Below, piece by piece: positions 45,791 through 58,290 of a stretch of DNA of 64,000 nucleotides (position 1 is the first letter of the stretch; each line of letters starts with the position of its first letter). A model generated the notes under the pieces. It was given only the letters and a program-made list of their open reading frames with translations. It was not told where the DNA came from and did not search any database. The stretch is from assembly GCF_035046485.1 (NCBI RefSeq), contig NC_085138.1, positions 426,175,265 through 426,239,264 of the forward strand. The letters run 5' to 3'. Origin of the DNA: Aedes albopictus. Taxonomy: Eukaryota; Arthropoda; Insecta; Diptera; Culicidae. The translations under genes were made by a program, and so were the position numbers.

Positions 45791-48044
45791 ATAGCCAGGT
45801 TGAACGCAGATGTTTCAAATGTAGGCGATCAAGTACCTACAATATAAACTGCCAGAGTTCATCATAGATGTGTGATCTTTTGGAGGTCAGCTATAAAACC
45901 TAGTTCAGACTAGAGGGTTAACGATGGAAACACGTATAGTTATCATGTGGCGAGTCAATATAGTATTGAGTATGGAAGTAGGCTCTACGCGCTGGAGTAC
46001 AGCTATACTGTAGCCAATAAGGTATCAACCTAGGAATATAAAAAGTGATACGATACTTTTCATATAAAAAAACGGATGAACTGAATTTTTATTATCTTTG
46101 AAATTTTAACGTTCAATTTGAAAACCGACAAGCACAAAGGCTTCTATGCTTTAATTATATGCTCCTTCATTGCCATCACAACTGCTATTCCAACACTGAA
46201 AATTCTCCTTCGATATGCCTATACAGAGCAAGATGACGTTCGATAGCTTTTGCAATCACCCGGAAGCAATTCACTTTGTAGTTTCACTTGAAAAGAACTC
46301 GCCAATCCCCCATCCCTGAGACCAAAAAGGATACAGGAACTTGCTTGTAGGTATGACTCAATGAGAGTATAATGGAGGTGTGGAAGAGATGCTTTGTGTG
46401 CGTGAGATCCGTGTTTGGTGCAAAACATGTCACTACTACAAGCAAAGTGAGCTCCCATAAGAACGCGTGTCAAATAGTGACGTCACTATTTGTGTTTACA
46501 TTTTTCTTTGCTTACTAATACATAGCCATCTCTTCTTCTTCCTCACCTGTAATATACTCTCATTGGGTATGACTCTCCACAACTGATGCAACGACAGTCG
46601 GATGACCTCTGTGAACGATATGACGCAACGACTCGTATCAGAAACGAGAGAAGGGGAAAAAATGCCTCGAACAAAGGAGAAAACACTCCCCGACAAACCG
46701 GCATTCTGACGGAAATTAACAACAACGGGTCGCCTACCTATCCCTGGTTGCACTACATATGTAGGTATCTGTGTGCATCCCTTCGTTCATCACACAGACA
46801 TATCGTGTCTGGCGACGATATGATGACCGTCATTTGCAACTTTTGAATTTCGGTCAACTGCCTATCCAGGCAGACTGCCAGCCAACCAACCAGCAGGCAA
46901 CTGCAACATTGTGCATGGCAGAATCGCATTCATATGATGGCAGGCAGGCTTGATATTCCTCCTCGAAATCAAAAGAGTTTTGCAATATGCTCTAGAGCGG
47001 TGTTTTGCTTCTGCCTCGTCGCGAGGGAGCGAACGAACCCCAAACAGAGAGGCAATAAAAACTGAGCGAGGAAGAGGGGAACGAAAAAAGAGCCGATGAT
47101 TATTTCGGGTTTTTGAGTGCGATTTTCGCCTCGAGAGTCTTCTTTTGTATGGGAGTGGAGCTCGCGAGAGCTTTTTGAGTGTGAGTGGACGTGAGAAACA
47201 CAACAAGCAATTATGAGTGTTGGACGAACTCCTCGCTGCGCGGCAAGCTCGCGCTCGGTGCTGTTGAGGATTTGCGTTGTGATTTCTGAGTTTTATTTTC
47301 ACTCCTCAGAAAATCGCCGAAATCGCTTCCTCATTTTCTCGCGAGGGAGTTTCTGTCAAGCCTGGATGGCAGGTGCCCGCTGAGTGATGGTAACTGCTGC
47401 AGTTATGAGATGACCTAGTAAAGAAGCGGTCAAAAGTTTTTCGACAAATTTATTGTTATTTTTCGTAAATATGTGTCAATTGCTGAGTTTAATAAATTAG
47501 GCATAATTAGGGAACTTACTTGATTTTTTTTTCTTTATTTGCGTTTTCTAATTTTACAGCTCTTCGACTTCTAGAACACTTCGGAGCGTGGGGTGTTTTG
47601 ATTAAATTGTATAAGGATACCTGTTCCCTTACTTAGCATATATGCTCCTATTTTCATCCTTCTCTCACCATAGTAATGAAGCGCTGTGTGTTTCGTTTCT
47701 TTTTCTTTGTATTCATTGTAACAAGTGAGCATGAGCACAAATAAGAACAAAAATGACGGGATTAATCAGTGCTGTACTTAAAGTCAAAAACCACAATTTT
47801 CGGCTGGCAGTCTAACAAATTGCGTTGATTATTTACTTATCATCGCCAACGTTTCTTCAGGGCTCGGTACACAGAACAACAAGTCCCACAATTTTGCATG
47901 AATTTAAAACTATCGGGTTGAAACGGGTCATCCATTTGGTACACTTTTGGGCCATTCTTTCCGGTTGCGTTTGGGATATCCCTAGCTGGTACATTGATAT
48001 CCGCCGGTGCACGGATACTACCTTCCGGTGTTGACTAACGCCTC
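45791..48044. other. Non-genic stretch, about 2.2 kb
   Basis: No gene recognised. 46980-47340 is locally GC-rich, with CTCGCGAG-type motifs at both sides, but inverted ends could not be confirmed. Confidence 0.4.
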
Positions 48045-48490
48045 ATGATCATGTTCAAGTGATTCAGGTCTGATTCACTTCATATTCAAATAAGTATGGT
48101 TTGATTCACTTCATATTCGAGTAATTCAGGTCTGATTCGTTGCATATTCAAGTGATTCAGATTGATTCACTTCATATTCAAATGACTATGCACTGATTTA
48201 CTTCATATTCAAGTGATACAGGTCTTATTCACTCCATTTTCAAGTGATTTAAAGCTTCACTTCACTTCATATTCACGTGATTCAGCTTTGATTCACTTCA
48301 TATTCAAGTGGTTTAGGTTTGATTTACTCCAATTTCACGTGATTCAGCTTTGGTTTACACCATATTTAAGTCATTCAGGTCTGGTTCACTTCATATTGAA
48401 GTGATTCAGCTTTGATTCACTTCATAATCGATTGATTCAGGTCTGATTCACTTAATATTCAAGTGGTTCAGATCTAATTTACCTGATATT
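48045..48490 (+). repeat. 31-bp minisatellite, about 14 diverged copies
   Basis: Unit TGATTCACTTCATATTCAAG followed by TGATTCAGGTC (31 bp), with 10-20% changes between copies. One open frame at 48213-48404 follows from it. Confidence 0.85.
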
Positions 48491-48553
48491 AGTTTTCATA
48501 TTATTTTTTAATATTTGTGGCAGAATTGTGAACCAAAACGCTTGCCTTTACTA

Positions 48554-49629
48554 CCCGAGCAGAAGGAAATAACAACTCCATAATAAAATGCGTTATTTTG
48601 GAAAAATAACTGAGCAATCGAATCAGTTATTTTCATGTTATTAACATAATATATTATGTTATAAACTTGTCTGTCATAAGCGGCAAAATATCAAAAACCA
48701 TAACAAAAAAATGTTCCTGGAAGACCAATTTGATAACATGTTTTGTTGGTTTCAATAACAACTTAATAATAATGAATGTAAAAATATTTCAATAACAAAT
48801 TTTGATCTTTCGAAGTTATTGATAATAATTTAGATATGATTACAATAATGATAACCATGTTTTAATTATTATTCATTAAATCAACAAAATTTCTTTAATA
48901 TACCTGAAATATAATAATGTTAATATGTTATGTTTAATATTAGGTATGGCAAATGCCACGAGGGAGATAGAGTGCCCCCCCCCCCCCCCCCCTCTCCCAA
49001 TAATCGACCCAATTTTTTGAATTTCTCCAGAAGACTAGGTTTATGGTATTTTTCTAAGAAACCTTTCAGTAAGTTCCTCCTGGAATTTTACCACTGATCG
49101 AAAACATCTTGTAAAATGGCTCGTTGGCGTTATTGGAATCATGAAATCATGTTCTTTTGGATACAGGACGCTCATCTCCGCTGATCAATGTTGACTCTAC
49201 TATCAATAACACTAAAACATTAAGCTGAGAAGCTGATATGCTACCAGTTAGGATGTAAGGCCAAAGTGAAGAGGATGGTGAACACTCTAGAGATTATGCA
49301 TAAACTCTTCATCACGGAATATTGAAAACAACGTAAATCTAATGATGTAGTTTTGATTTCAAAACTTGTTATCGTTGTGGTATTGATGATTAAATATTTA
49401 TGCACACTGTGTAGTTCAATAAAAACTAAATTTGTTTTACAACAAAACATATTATTTAAATGGTATTTGTTGGATGTATACCAACACCGTGCTCATAACA
49501 AAATAAGATTGCCCTACAAAAGATGTTATTGAGAAGTAATGCCTTGATAAGATATTGATAACAAACCAAGATATAAAAACAGGTTCTGTTATTTCGTAGT
49601 TATTAATTTGATATTCTCCTCTGCTCGGG
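48554..49629. mobile_element. TIR element with CCCGAGCAGA ends (1076 bp)
   Basis: CCCGAGCAGAAGGA at the left is matched by TCCTCTGCTCGGG at the right, with TA just outside both (48552-48553, 49630-49631). The interior is AT-rich with many TTATTA/TAATAA strings and an 18-base C run at 48975-48992. No transposase frame is seen, so it is non-autonomous. Confidence 0.75.
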
Positions 49630-50014
49630 TAAGCAAACAACTTTTCCGATTTTTTTCCGGAGTCAAAGAACGGCTGTAAAAATTCACACATTTAATAAAA
49701 CAGAGCACTGTCTTGGGCAAAGTTGTGGCAAGTAGAGTCCTCTATTTAAGAAAAAATGGAAATATTTGTATTCGAGACTTTATTGACAACCTAGAACATC
49801 CTGAATACTATGAAGTTTGGAGAAACAAAATAATTGACATACCAGTTGTTCTAAAAGCTGAATTTGGACATGAGTTACATTCATATGTGCTCATTTAATT
49901 TTCGTCAAGAATATCAAAATGTGTTTTATACTTTGGTATGTTCTAGGTGTTCCATACTGTTCTGAAGTTAAGGCCTTCAAATCTACAACAACATTTTTAT
50001 GTGTTCTCGCCATA

Positions 50015-50165
50015 AATAATAACATTGCATAATCAACTGGGATCCGTGAATATCTTGAAATCTATAGTGCCATTCATAGACACTATAGGGATATTCCAGG
50101 TCAGCCAAACTACTTTGGAGTTCAGATCTATACTCTTAAAAATAGCCAAATCTGCTATACTGAGT
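50015..50165 (-). repeat. Lone monomer of the ~147-bp satellite
   Basis: The reverse complement contains AGATCTGAACTC, GTTTGGCTGACCT, GGAATATCCC and TGTCTATGAA in the order found in the satellite at 55850-56471. It ends against a GCC-rich segment, as the main array does. Confidence 0.65.
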
Positions 50166-50345
50166 AGACATGTGCGCCACCGTCGCCGACGTTTTTTCCA
50201 CGCCACCGCCGCCAGTTAAATTGACCGCTGTTGCTCACATTTTTTCCACGCCACTGAACAATATCTCCCACGCCGATGAGAAAATGACGAAAAATGTTTT
50301 TCTCGCCAACACTTTGCGGACCTAATAGCAATGTTTGACGCATTT
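50166..50345. repeat. CGCCAC-rich segment
   Basis: Repeats of CGCCACCG(T/C)CGCC and TTTTTTCCACGCCAC. Comparable CCG-rich DNA at 55715-55820 also borders the satellite. Confidence 0.55.
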
Positions 50346-50584
50346 TCAGATCTTTTATGAACCGTTCACAATTTTTTATGGTTTCTGGTAATGATTTCTT
50401 ATTGTAACTTTTTAAAAATCCTCCATAAAATTATTCGCTTCATTTATTTTTTTTTTCTTCAAAAGTACTAAGCGAGTTATTTTTGTAATTCTAACGGGTT
50501 ATCAACTAAATTCTTGGCAGTATTCTCATGAGTTCCATAAGCACATTCTCCTACATATTCTTGGTATATCTCTTGGAAGGTCAT

Positions 50585-50675
50585 TTGCCCGAATGCCGTT
50601 TGGCTGAATGTCGTTTAGCCGAACGCCATATGACCGAATGCCATCTGGCCAAATGCGGTTTGGCCGAATTATGAT
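50585..50675. repeat. Short GGCCGAATGCC repeat cluster
   Basis: About six imperfect GCCGAATGCC(A/G)T(T/C)TG units in a row. Confidence 0.75.
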
Positions 50676-50689
50676 CAGAAAAATTTAGA

Positions 50690-51780
50690 GGAAATTTTTG
50701 TCATCCAAAGATTCCATTCAAAACATTTTCGACGGATTCCATAAAAAATGCCATGTTTTTTTCTAGAATTTCATCAGTATTTTCTTCAGAAATCCCTCTA
50801 GAAGATATAAATTTTACCAAGAATACTTCAAGAAAATCATCCAGACGTTCTTAGAGCAATTTTTCTAAAAAAATTTGAAGTGTAGATTTTTTTGTGAAAT
50901 TTCTCCAGATATTTCATTGAATATCTTCCAAATATTGCTTCAGAAATATTTTTACGGATCCCTTAAGTTCCTCCTTAAATTTTCCAAAGAATTCCTTTAG
51001 CGAACCTTCTATGAATTCTTTCCTATATGGCTCCATTGATTCAGTAGAATTTCCCTCAATTTCGTCACGCAAAAAATGTCCATTTTTAATCTCACTCCCT
51101 CAACGGTACAGTTTTTGTATGGGACATCTATTTTTTTTTGTATGGGATTGTAACACTTTGCTAAGCCCCCCTCCTATTCCGAAGCTTAGCATAATTTTCG
51201 GGAGTTCTTCCTTCAGAAATAACTGCAGAAATTCTTGTACAAACAATCCAAGATTTTTTTCAGGAATTCTTCCTTCATAAATTCTATCAGCGATCTCTTC
51301 AAGGTTTCCTCCGATTATATCTCCAATATTTTTTTCAGATTTTTGTTTGAAAGTTTCTTTTTCCATGTAATTTATCAATAACTCGGCCAGAAATAGGGAT
51401 TTTTTCTAGTATATTTAGAATAGGGACTTTCTAGTATATTTAGAATCAGGACTTTCTTCAAAGATATAATTTAAAATTACCACAGGAATATCTCCAGGAA
51501 TTCCTTAAGAAGTTCATTCATGTTTTTCTTAGTCATTCCAGCAGGTATTTCTTTAGACATAGTTACAAAAATTATTACAGAGCATAAGGAGTATTAAGGA
51601 ATCTCTTGTTGCTCCAGGTATTCATCCAAGTATTTTCTTAGAAACTCTAACAGCATTTAAACCAAGTATACCTTTAGACATTTTCACTCGATTTCGTTAA
51701 TATATTCTGAAATTTCTTCAGTAACAATTCCAAGATATTTGTACAGTAAATTCCTTTGAAAAAACCTCATAAGTTTTTCT
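50690..51780. repeat. Degenerate TTCCTCCAGGAATT low-complexity block
   Basis: Same family as 38771-43320, more diverged. No gene. Confidence 0.6.
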
Positions 51781-53090
51781 AGAAATCTTGGCAGAATAGG
51801 CACGTGCACAGAAGTGGCGCCAAGGGAGGGGTTTTTCCCAATTTTGGCAAAAGGCGGAGGGGCTCCTAGTGTATGGAGCGTCGGTAATGGGAGGGGTCTT
51901 ACAAACAAACTGTAAGGAGAGGCTTTCAGCCCTTACCTGCTGTTACCCGGCAGGGCGGCCTAAAGCAGGGTACCTCCACTAAATTCTGGATTTCGGATGG
52001 AATTTAATGAAAAAATAAATAATTGTGCAATTTTAAATACTTATATTCTAATCTAACCTGAAGTGCGTTTTACCCCGTTCTCCTCTTTGCACTTATCGTT
52101 GCTGATGCTCGTTGGGGCCCTTGCTGCAGTTGTGGTGGTCGGCGTGGTGGTCGCTTTCTGCTCCCGCACGGATTATGCGGAGCTTCTTCTTCTTCTTCTT
52201 CTTCTTCTTTCTTCTTCTGCTTCACTTTTGGGCACTTTTGGACTGTAAAACAGTCGTCCTTGGCGTTTAGCTAGGGGGAAGAGCGGGCTCCTTTGTCGGA
52301 TCCCCCCTAGCGACGGTGGCGATAATACGCCGGGCAAGTCACTCGCCGTGACTAGCCCTGGTAGTCTCCTCAGAATACTACCACAGGTGGTGAGCCCCTT
52401 TACACCTACCTGTCTTCGTCTTCCTTGACTGTTAGCTACACGGGCGAGACAAGGCTCAATTGGCTGAGCCCGTGTAGCGAAGACGGTGGGTGCTTGTCGA
52501 CACTTGGCTAAACCGCCGGGAAGCGAAACACTCCTTTATAATTAGCTTCCCGTGATGGCGGCGGTCGTCACCCTTGTAGCACTATCACTGCACTACACTT
52601 GGTTACCGAATCACGGGCCGGCAAAAGCTTCGGGGAACAATTATTGTTTATTGATTCACTCCCGACGATGCTGGGGACAACCATCCAGCAGACGCGCGTC
52701 GCGGTGGCACAAATTCACAGTTGGAACCGCACTTTTCGGACAAAACCGCGGACGAATAAAAACGCGTCTATCGCTTACCGTGACTCGTAACTTTCTCCCG
52801 AATGAAAACAAAACAGCCACACACCGCACTCGATTGTTTCTCCTGCTGCTGCTGCTGTCGATGTGTGCTATGAGGGGGAGATTGGGGGTCAAATGACTCA
52901 CCGATACAATACACATACGATTTTAATTCCCTAAATTAACAAAACTAATTTCAAATAAAAAGTAAATATTAAAACAAACAAATTAAAATGATCCAAAACA
53001 CAGTGGTGTTCACAAATTCGGCACAAATTTGTAACCGCGGGTTACAAAACCCCCCCCCCCTCCCTTGTGCACGGGCTTGTGACAGAGTAT
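51781..53090. other. GC-richer non-genic stretch, possible retroelement UTR
   Basis: 51930-52910 is GC-rich, with a TTC microsatellite at 52183-52210, GCTGCT repeats near 52845 and hairpin-like GCCCGTGTAGC/GCTACACGGGC pairs at 52436-52478. It looks like an untranslated region on the minus strand, perhaps of a non-LTR element, but no coding domain is attached. C runs follow at 53050. Confidence 0.35.
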
Positions 53091-53094
53091 ATGT

Positions 53095-53480
53095 GTTTCT
53101 CAAGACATTCTTACAAGGATTCCTTTAAAAATACGTTCACGAATTTCTCTGGGAATCGTATAGTAATATTATCAAAGAAATTTTAACAAGGGATTTCTTC
53201 GAAACTTTTTCTAAATGTTTATTAAAAATTCTTAAAGGAACTCCACCAAGGTTTTTTGCACGTATTCATCCAAGAATTTCTTCGGCAATATCTTCTAGAA
53301 TTCCGTTAAGAATTTTCCTGGGATAAAAAAATATCTCCAATGAATTCCATCAAAAAATCCTCCACGGATTCCTTCTATTTCAAACTGCTTCAGGAATCTC
53401 TTCAGAAATATCTCCTCAGGCTTAACTGTAGAAATCTCTAGAAGGTTGCTTTTTGGAATTTCTCTTGCGGTTCCCTCAGA
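53095..53480. repeat. Degenerate low-complexity block
   Basis: TTCCATCAAAAAATCCTCCA-like degenerate units of the same family. Confidence 0.55.
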
Positions 53481-53485
53481 AATAT

Positions 53486-53941
53486 CCCGACTAGAGAATT
53501 GTTACAAAAATTTAACATAATCCTAACAAACAATGATACTTATAACTCATTGTTCTATAATCATGTTCAATATCATTGATGTTTTAAAAATAATGTAACT
53601 CAATCATATCACACTATGTTATACATGCTGTTTGATAACTCATTGTATTATAATTAGGTTTTGAGTCTTCGACATTTTTGGAAAACAATATTACAAATTT
53701 ATATAAAACTTTGATAGAAAATAGCAAAGTTGAGGCTGAAATTCATATCACACTGTGTTATAATTTTGATCTGATTATAACAAAAATGATTATTATCTTG
53801 ATTAGATCAGTGTACTTCTTGTTACAATTTTAGTTATTTTAAAATCATCCTTCATCTAGTTTATAACATAGTAAGTTATAGAAAAATATTATATCATCAT
53901 AACACAATATGATATAAACTTGATACAATTTTTTAGTCGGG
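53486..53941. mobile_element. TIR element with CCCGACTA ends (456 bp)
   Basis: CCCGACTAGAGAATTGT at the left matches the complement of ACAATTTTTTAGTCGGG at the right. AT flanks both sides. The interior is AT-rich with ATAACA and TGTTAT strings, like the element at 48554-49629. Non-coding. Confidence 0.75.
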
Positions 53942-53944
53942 ATC

Positions 53945-54960
53945 TCTTGCGATTCCTTTGGAAATGCCTCTAAAAATTCTTTCAGATTTTTACAGAAGTA
54001 TTTTATAAAATTCCATAAAGAATACTGGAGAAATTATTTAAGAATTTCCTGAAATGATTTCCAAAGAACTTCCTGGGGAGAATAGAATTTCCAGAAAGAA
54101 TCCTTGAAACAATTTCTAAAGCAATTCGTGTAGAAATTGCAGTCAAAAGGTATTGAAGAAGTTCATGAATACATTTCATCTCTCAATAATTTCTAGTGGG
54201 ATTCCTGGAGGGAGTTCTGAAGCAAACCCTGGCAAAATTCCTGGAGATTTCTTGGATGAATTTCTTGCAAAATGGCTGAAAGGTATAAGTGGACAAAAAT
54301 TCCTGAAGCCATTTCTGAAGCAATCCTTAGAGCTCAGAGGACTTTTTGAAGGAAGAAATTACCATAATTAATTTCTAAAGAAAGTGATTTTTTTATGGAA
54401 ATTCTTAAGCAATGACTGGAAAACCGGAGAAGAAAACCTGTAGAAAAACCAAGAAAAAATCCAAAAAAAGCAAAAGGGAAAGAATGTATTGAAGAATCTC
54501 TGGAAGGATTCCTGAAGAATTCTCGAGATAATTTCTGGAAGAATCCATGAATAAAGGTTTCAATAATTCACAAAAGGTGTAACCCCAGGAGGAAAATCCG
54601 ACAATCTTCTGATTACCCGGAGGAACCCTCTGGAGAATTTTCTACAAGAGTCTCTTTAGGAATTAATGAAATAATAACTGGAGCAATCGCTGATGAAACA
54701 TGTGAAGTAATCGCTAGATGAACTCCTCTTCAATCTGTTTTCTACACGAATTGATTTTGAAGTAAAATCTGGAGGAATTGCTGGAAAAATCTTGAAGAAA
54801 CCTTTTTACGAATTCCTGGAGGTAATCATATTTTTTTTTCTTGTAATAATTTCAGAAATATGCCACAGGAGTTTTATCTGCATAGATTTTTTACAGTATT
54901 CTTTGAAGAATTATTAGAGGAATTTGAAAAGTAATTTCTAAGCAACTCCTTGGTCCTTTG
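53945..54960. repeat. Degenerate GAAGGAATTCCTGG low-complexity block
   Basis: Complement-oriented version of the TTCCTCCAGGAATT family. The 72-codon frame at 54153-54371 comes from it. Confidence 0.6.
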
Positions 54961-55385
54961 GTCCTAGATCCACAACATATTTGGGAGCAGAAAAATTTCC
55001 ACATTTATAATTTTTAAATTATGGTAACCTCGGTTTCATTCAAGGAATCTCTCAAAAATCTATAGCGCAATTCCTTTGGTTCAAACCTTTCGCACAAGAT
55101 AAGCAATGATTATACTTTGTGTATAGAAAACAAATGATGCTGTTTTGAGAGCAAGTAAAGGCGCTTAAGTCTAGGCATAAGGGCCAGGACACAGAGTAAA
55201 TACCTGTGTTCCATCCCAGGAAACTAAGGACCAAGAGGAGACATTAACCTTCTTAGCATCCATCCTCCACCGATTTTCTTGTTTTTTGCTACCTAAAAGG
55301 CTGAGCGGTTGGTACGAGATGTCCTCACTCAATAGCTTTCTTATAAAACCAATAACACTGCACAGTAGGCCTGGCCGCTTTAATG
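54961..55385. other. Non-genic stretch
   Basis: No gene recognised. Confidence 0.4.
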
Positions 55386-55394
55386 CTTTCAATT

Positions 55395-55545
55395 ATAGGC
55401 GCCAGCTTAGGGGGGGCAAGCATGGTTTTGCCCCCCCCCCCTCCCAATATTTGATGATTTTTCGACTTTCCCAGACAAAAAATCATAAAAACCAGGCTTT
55501 GCCCCCCCAATAATTTGACCAAGTTGGCGCGCCTGCTTGCAATGC
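55395..55545. mobile_element. Possible MITE with G/C runs
   Basis: GGCGCCAGCTTAGGGGGGGCAA at the left partly pairs with TTGGCGCGCC at the right, and two C runs with GCCCCCCC occur inside. The ends are imperfect, so confidence is low. Confidence 0.35.
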
Positions 55546-55845
55546 ATTTCCGATGTACTGCAAGCATTAATCATGACAAGAAAAATGGTAGAATTAGTCG
55601 ATTCTATCATTTTCCAGGATTCTTTCAATGAATGGCTGTGTATGTGTAGACTAGACTAGACTAGAAAACAAATGATGCTGTTTCACGAAAATAAATTTAA
55701 AAAAAACTTCAAACCGATTACGCCGCCGCCACCGCTGCCGAACATGGCGTCCGGCATTGCCGCCCCCACTGACTTAAATTACTATATACGCCGCCGTCGA
55801 TGTACCTCGGCGCACAGGTCCAATACTGAGTAACGTTGCATAATC
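55546..55845. other. Non-genic stretch ending in CCG-rich DNA
   Basis: 55715-55820 is rich in CCGCCG; it borders the satellite that follows. Confidence 0.45.
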
Positions 55846-56471
55846 AACCGCGGTTACTGGACAAATCTGAACATGACCAATTACTAATCGTGGCTTTGTA
55901 TAACTAATGAAGTTACCGTTAAACCCGTAAGTTTTAGGATCTAAACTCAAGAATAGCTTGCATGACCTAAGATATCCCGACTGATTTGATATTGTCTATT
56001 GAACAGTCAGAAGATATGACAGATTACAAATCGTTGCTTTGTACAATGAAAGAAGTTACCGGTACACCCGTAGACTTTAGGATCTGAACTCAAGAACAGT
56101 TTGGATGACCTACAATATCTCAACTGATCTGATACTGTCTATTTAACATTCAAAAAATTTACTGGACATGATAGATTTCAAATCGTGTATAATGAAAGAA
56201 GTTACCGTTACACCCGTAGACTTAAGGATCTGAACTAAAGAATAGCTTGGATGACCTACAATATTCCACCTAATCTGATACTGTCTATTTAACATTTAAA
56301 CGACTACCCGGACATGATTGATTACAAATGGAAGCTTTGTATAATGAAAGGAGTTACTGTTCCACTCGCATACTTTAGGATCTGAACTCAAGAACAATTT
56401 GGATGACCTAGGATATCTTAACTTATCTGTTACTGTCCATTATCCATTCAAAAGATTTACTGGGCATGATA
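55846..56471 (+). repeat. ~147-bp satellite, left part (about four monomers)
   Basis: The block CTTTAGGATCTGAACTCAAG, then GATGACCTA, AATAT and TGTCTATT recurs at about 55932, 56075, 56221 and 56373, spaced 143-152 bp. Monomers are 10-20% diverged. Confidence 0.85.
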
Positions 56472-56473
56472 TA

Positions 56474-56855
56474 CACTGCCGGTGGAAGCATATTTGTCCC
56501 ATGTGCATTTTTGGCAATATTGAGATTTTGCAGCTTTCGAACATGATTCATAGTGTACTATCATATAGGGAAATAAAAACAGTTAGTTTGTTCCGAAAAT
56601 TGTCGAAAAAATGCAACGCCGATTTGTCACATTCTTAAAAGTGGACGCATAAGCGTCACGTTTCATTGCAAATCCTATGGAACAATAAAATCGCTCTAAA
56701 ACAAAAATTAGTGCTCAAATTCAAAACTGGTCGATGTTATAACACGATTCAGCACTTATGCTTCATAGTTGAGGCATTTTACTTTTTTGAACTTTGGACG
56801 CGATTTTCTCGATTGTCTGTTTTTGCACATGGGACAATTATGCGTCCACCGGCAG
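56474..56855. mobile_element. TA-flanked MITE (382 bp)
   Basis: CACTGCCGGTGGAAGCATAT at the left pairs with the right end (TATGCGTCCACCGGCAG), extending through TTGTCCCATGTGCA. TA flanks both ends (56472-56473 and 56856-56857). Non-coding. Confidence 0.85.
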
Positions 56856-56857
56856 TA

Positions 56858-58127
56858 CAGGGGATACTCAAAATAACTGGGATAGGTAAAATTTTCACTT
56901 TCCAAAAAATGTTCAACTCGCTGTAACTTTTCGAAAATTGCATCAAATATTCTCAAATTTTTTACTGTAAGTTCATCAACTAATTTTGTATCAGTGGTTC
57001 AAATTTGGAAAAGATCGAGCCATTCTACATGAAGCTATAAAGGTTCTAGAAAAAGGTATAGTTATCCGATAGCCAACTTTGAGCTGTTATATCTCCGGAT
57101 TCAATGAACCGAATGCAATGAAATTTTGATCATTTATGACTTATATAATGAGCTATTAAAAACATTTGACTTAACTTAAAATTCTTCACACGAAAGAAAA
57201 TGATTACGATTGGATTATTTTTCTAATATACCACCAATTTATCCAAAACTTCATCATTGTTTCAAAATTCGAGATAAGGTACACCGGGGCAAGTTGAAAC
57301 GGGTGGGGCAAGATGAAACATGAAGTTTTGAAATAGATTTCAAAACAATTTATAAGTTTTTCCTTCGCTAAAAGATTGTTTGAATCAAAAACTATGTGTT
57401 ATGGAGATCAAACTGTTTATCATCATTAGAAAACATCATTTAAACCCGCTGTTTCATCTTGCCCCACCCGTTTCAACTTGCCCCGGTGTACCTTAGAAAT
57501 TATAGTTCATTTAAAAAAAGTTATGGCGATTTCATTTATTCTATGTTTTTTTAGTAAATTTATCTATTTTTCATATGCATCCCATTACTTTTTCAATTTA
57601 ATGCCGGTCATTTTGTTACTTCCTTTCAAAACATATTCATATTGAAGTCAATTAGAGGACTTCAATATGAACATGTTTTGAAAGGAAGTAACAAAATAAC
57701 CGGCATTAAATTGAAAAAGTAATGGGATGCATATGAAAAATAGATAAATTTACTAAAAAACATAGAATAAATGAAACCGCCATAACTTTTTTTCTTATTA
57801 ATAATTTTAAATTAAGTAAACTGTTTTTCAAAGTTCATTATATAAGTCATAAATGATCAAAATTTCATTGCATTCGGTTCATTGAATCCGGAGATATAAC
57901 AGCTCAAAGTTGGCTGTCGGATAACTATACCTTTTTCTAGAACCTTTATTACTTCGTATAGAATAGCCCGCTCTTTTCCAAATTTGAACCACTGATACAC
58001 AACTAGTTGATCAACTTACAGTAAAAATTTGAGAATATTTGATGCAATTTTCGAAAAGTTACAGCGAGTTGAACATTTTTTAAAAAGTGAAAATTTTACC
58101 TATCCCAGTTATTTTGAGTATCCCCTG
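56858..58127. mobile_element. Large foldback element (1270 bp including nested MITE)
   Basis: The left end CAGGGGATACTCAAAATAAC is matched at the right by GTTATTTTGAGTATCCCCTG, and the arms match almost throughout to a turn near 57655 (TTGAAGTC/GACTTCAA). TA flanks (56856-56857, 58128-58129); the left TA is shared with the neighbouring MITE. The left arm is longer by the nested MITE at 57277-57493 and about 100 further bases. No transposase. Confidence 0.88.
57277..57493. mobile_element. MITE nested in the foldback arm (217 bp)
   Basis: AGGTACACCGGGGCAAGTTG and its complement form the ends, with the pairing continuing through CGGGTGGGGCAAGATGAAACA (about 44 bp). TA at 57275-57276 and 57494-57495. 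It has no counterpart in the other arm, so it inserted after the foldback formed. Confidence 0.9.
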
Positions 58128-58129
58128 TA

Positions 58130-58290
58130 TAACAAATCGTGACTTTGTATTATGAAAGCAGCTACCGTTACACCCGTAGACTTTAGGATCTAAACTCAAG
58201 AACAGTTTGGATGACCTAGAATATCCCGACTGATCTGATAATGTCTATTGAACTTTCAGAAATCTTACTGTACATGGTAGCAGCATTAAT
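58130..58290 (+). repeat. ~147-bp satellite, right part
   Basis: The satellite resumes directly after the foldback (ACAAATCGTGACTTTGTAT, then CTTTAGGATCTAAACTCAAG at 58181), showing that the elements inserted into the array. Confidence 0.85.

Noticed and set aside
49713..49898. 61-codon frame with protein-like composition
   Set aside because: Too short, no motif and no supporting context.
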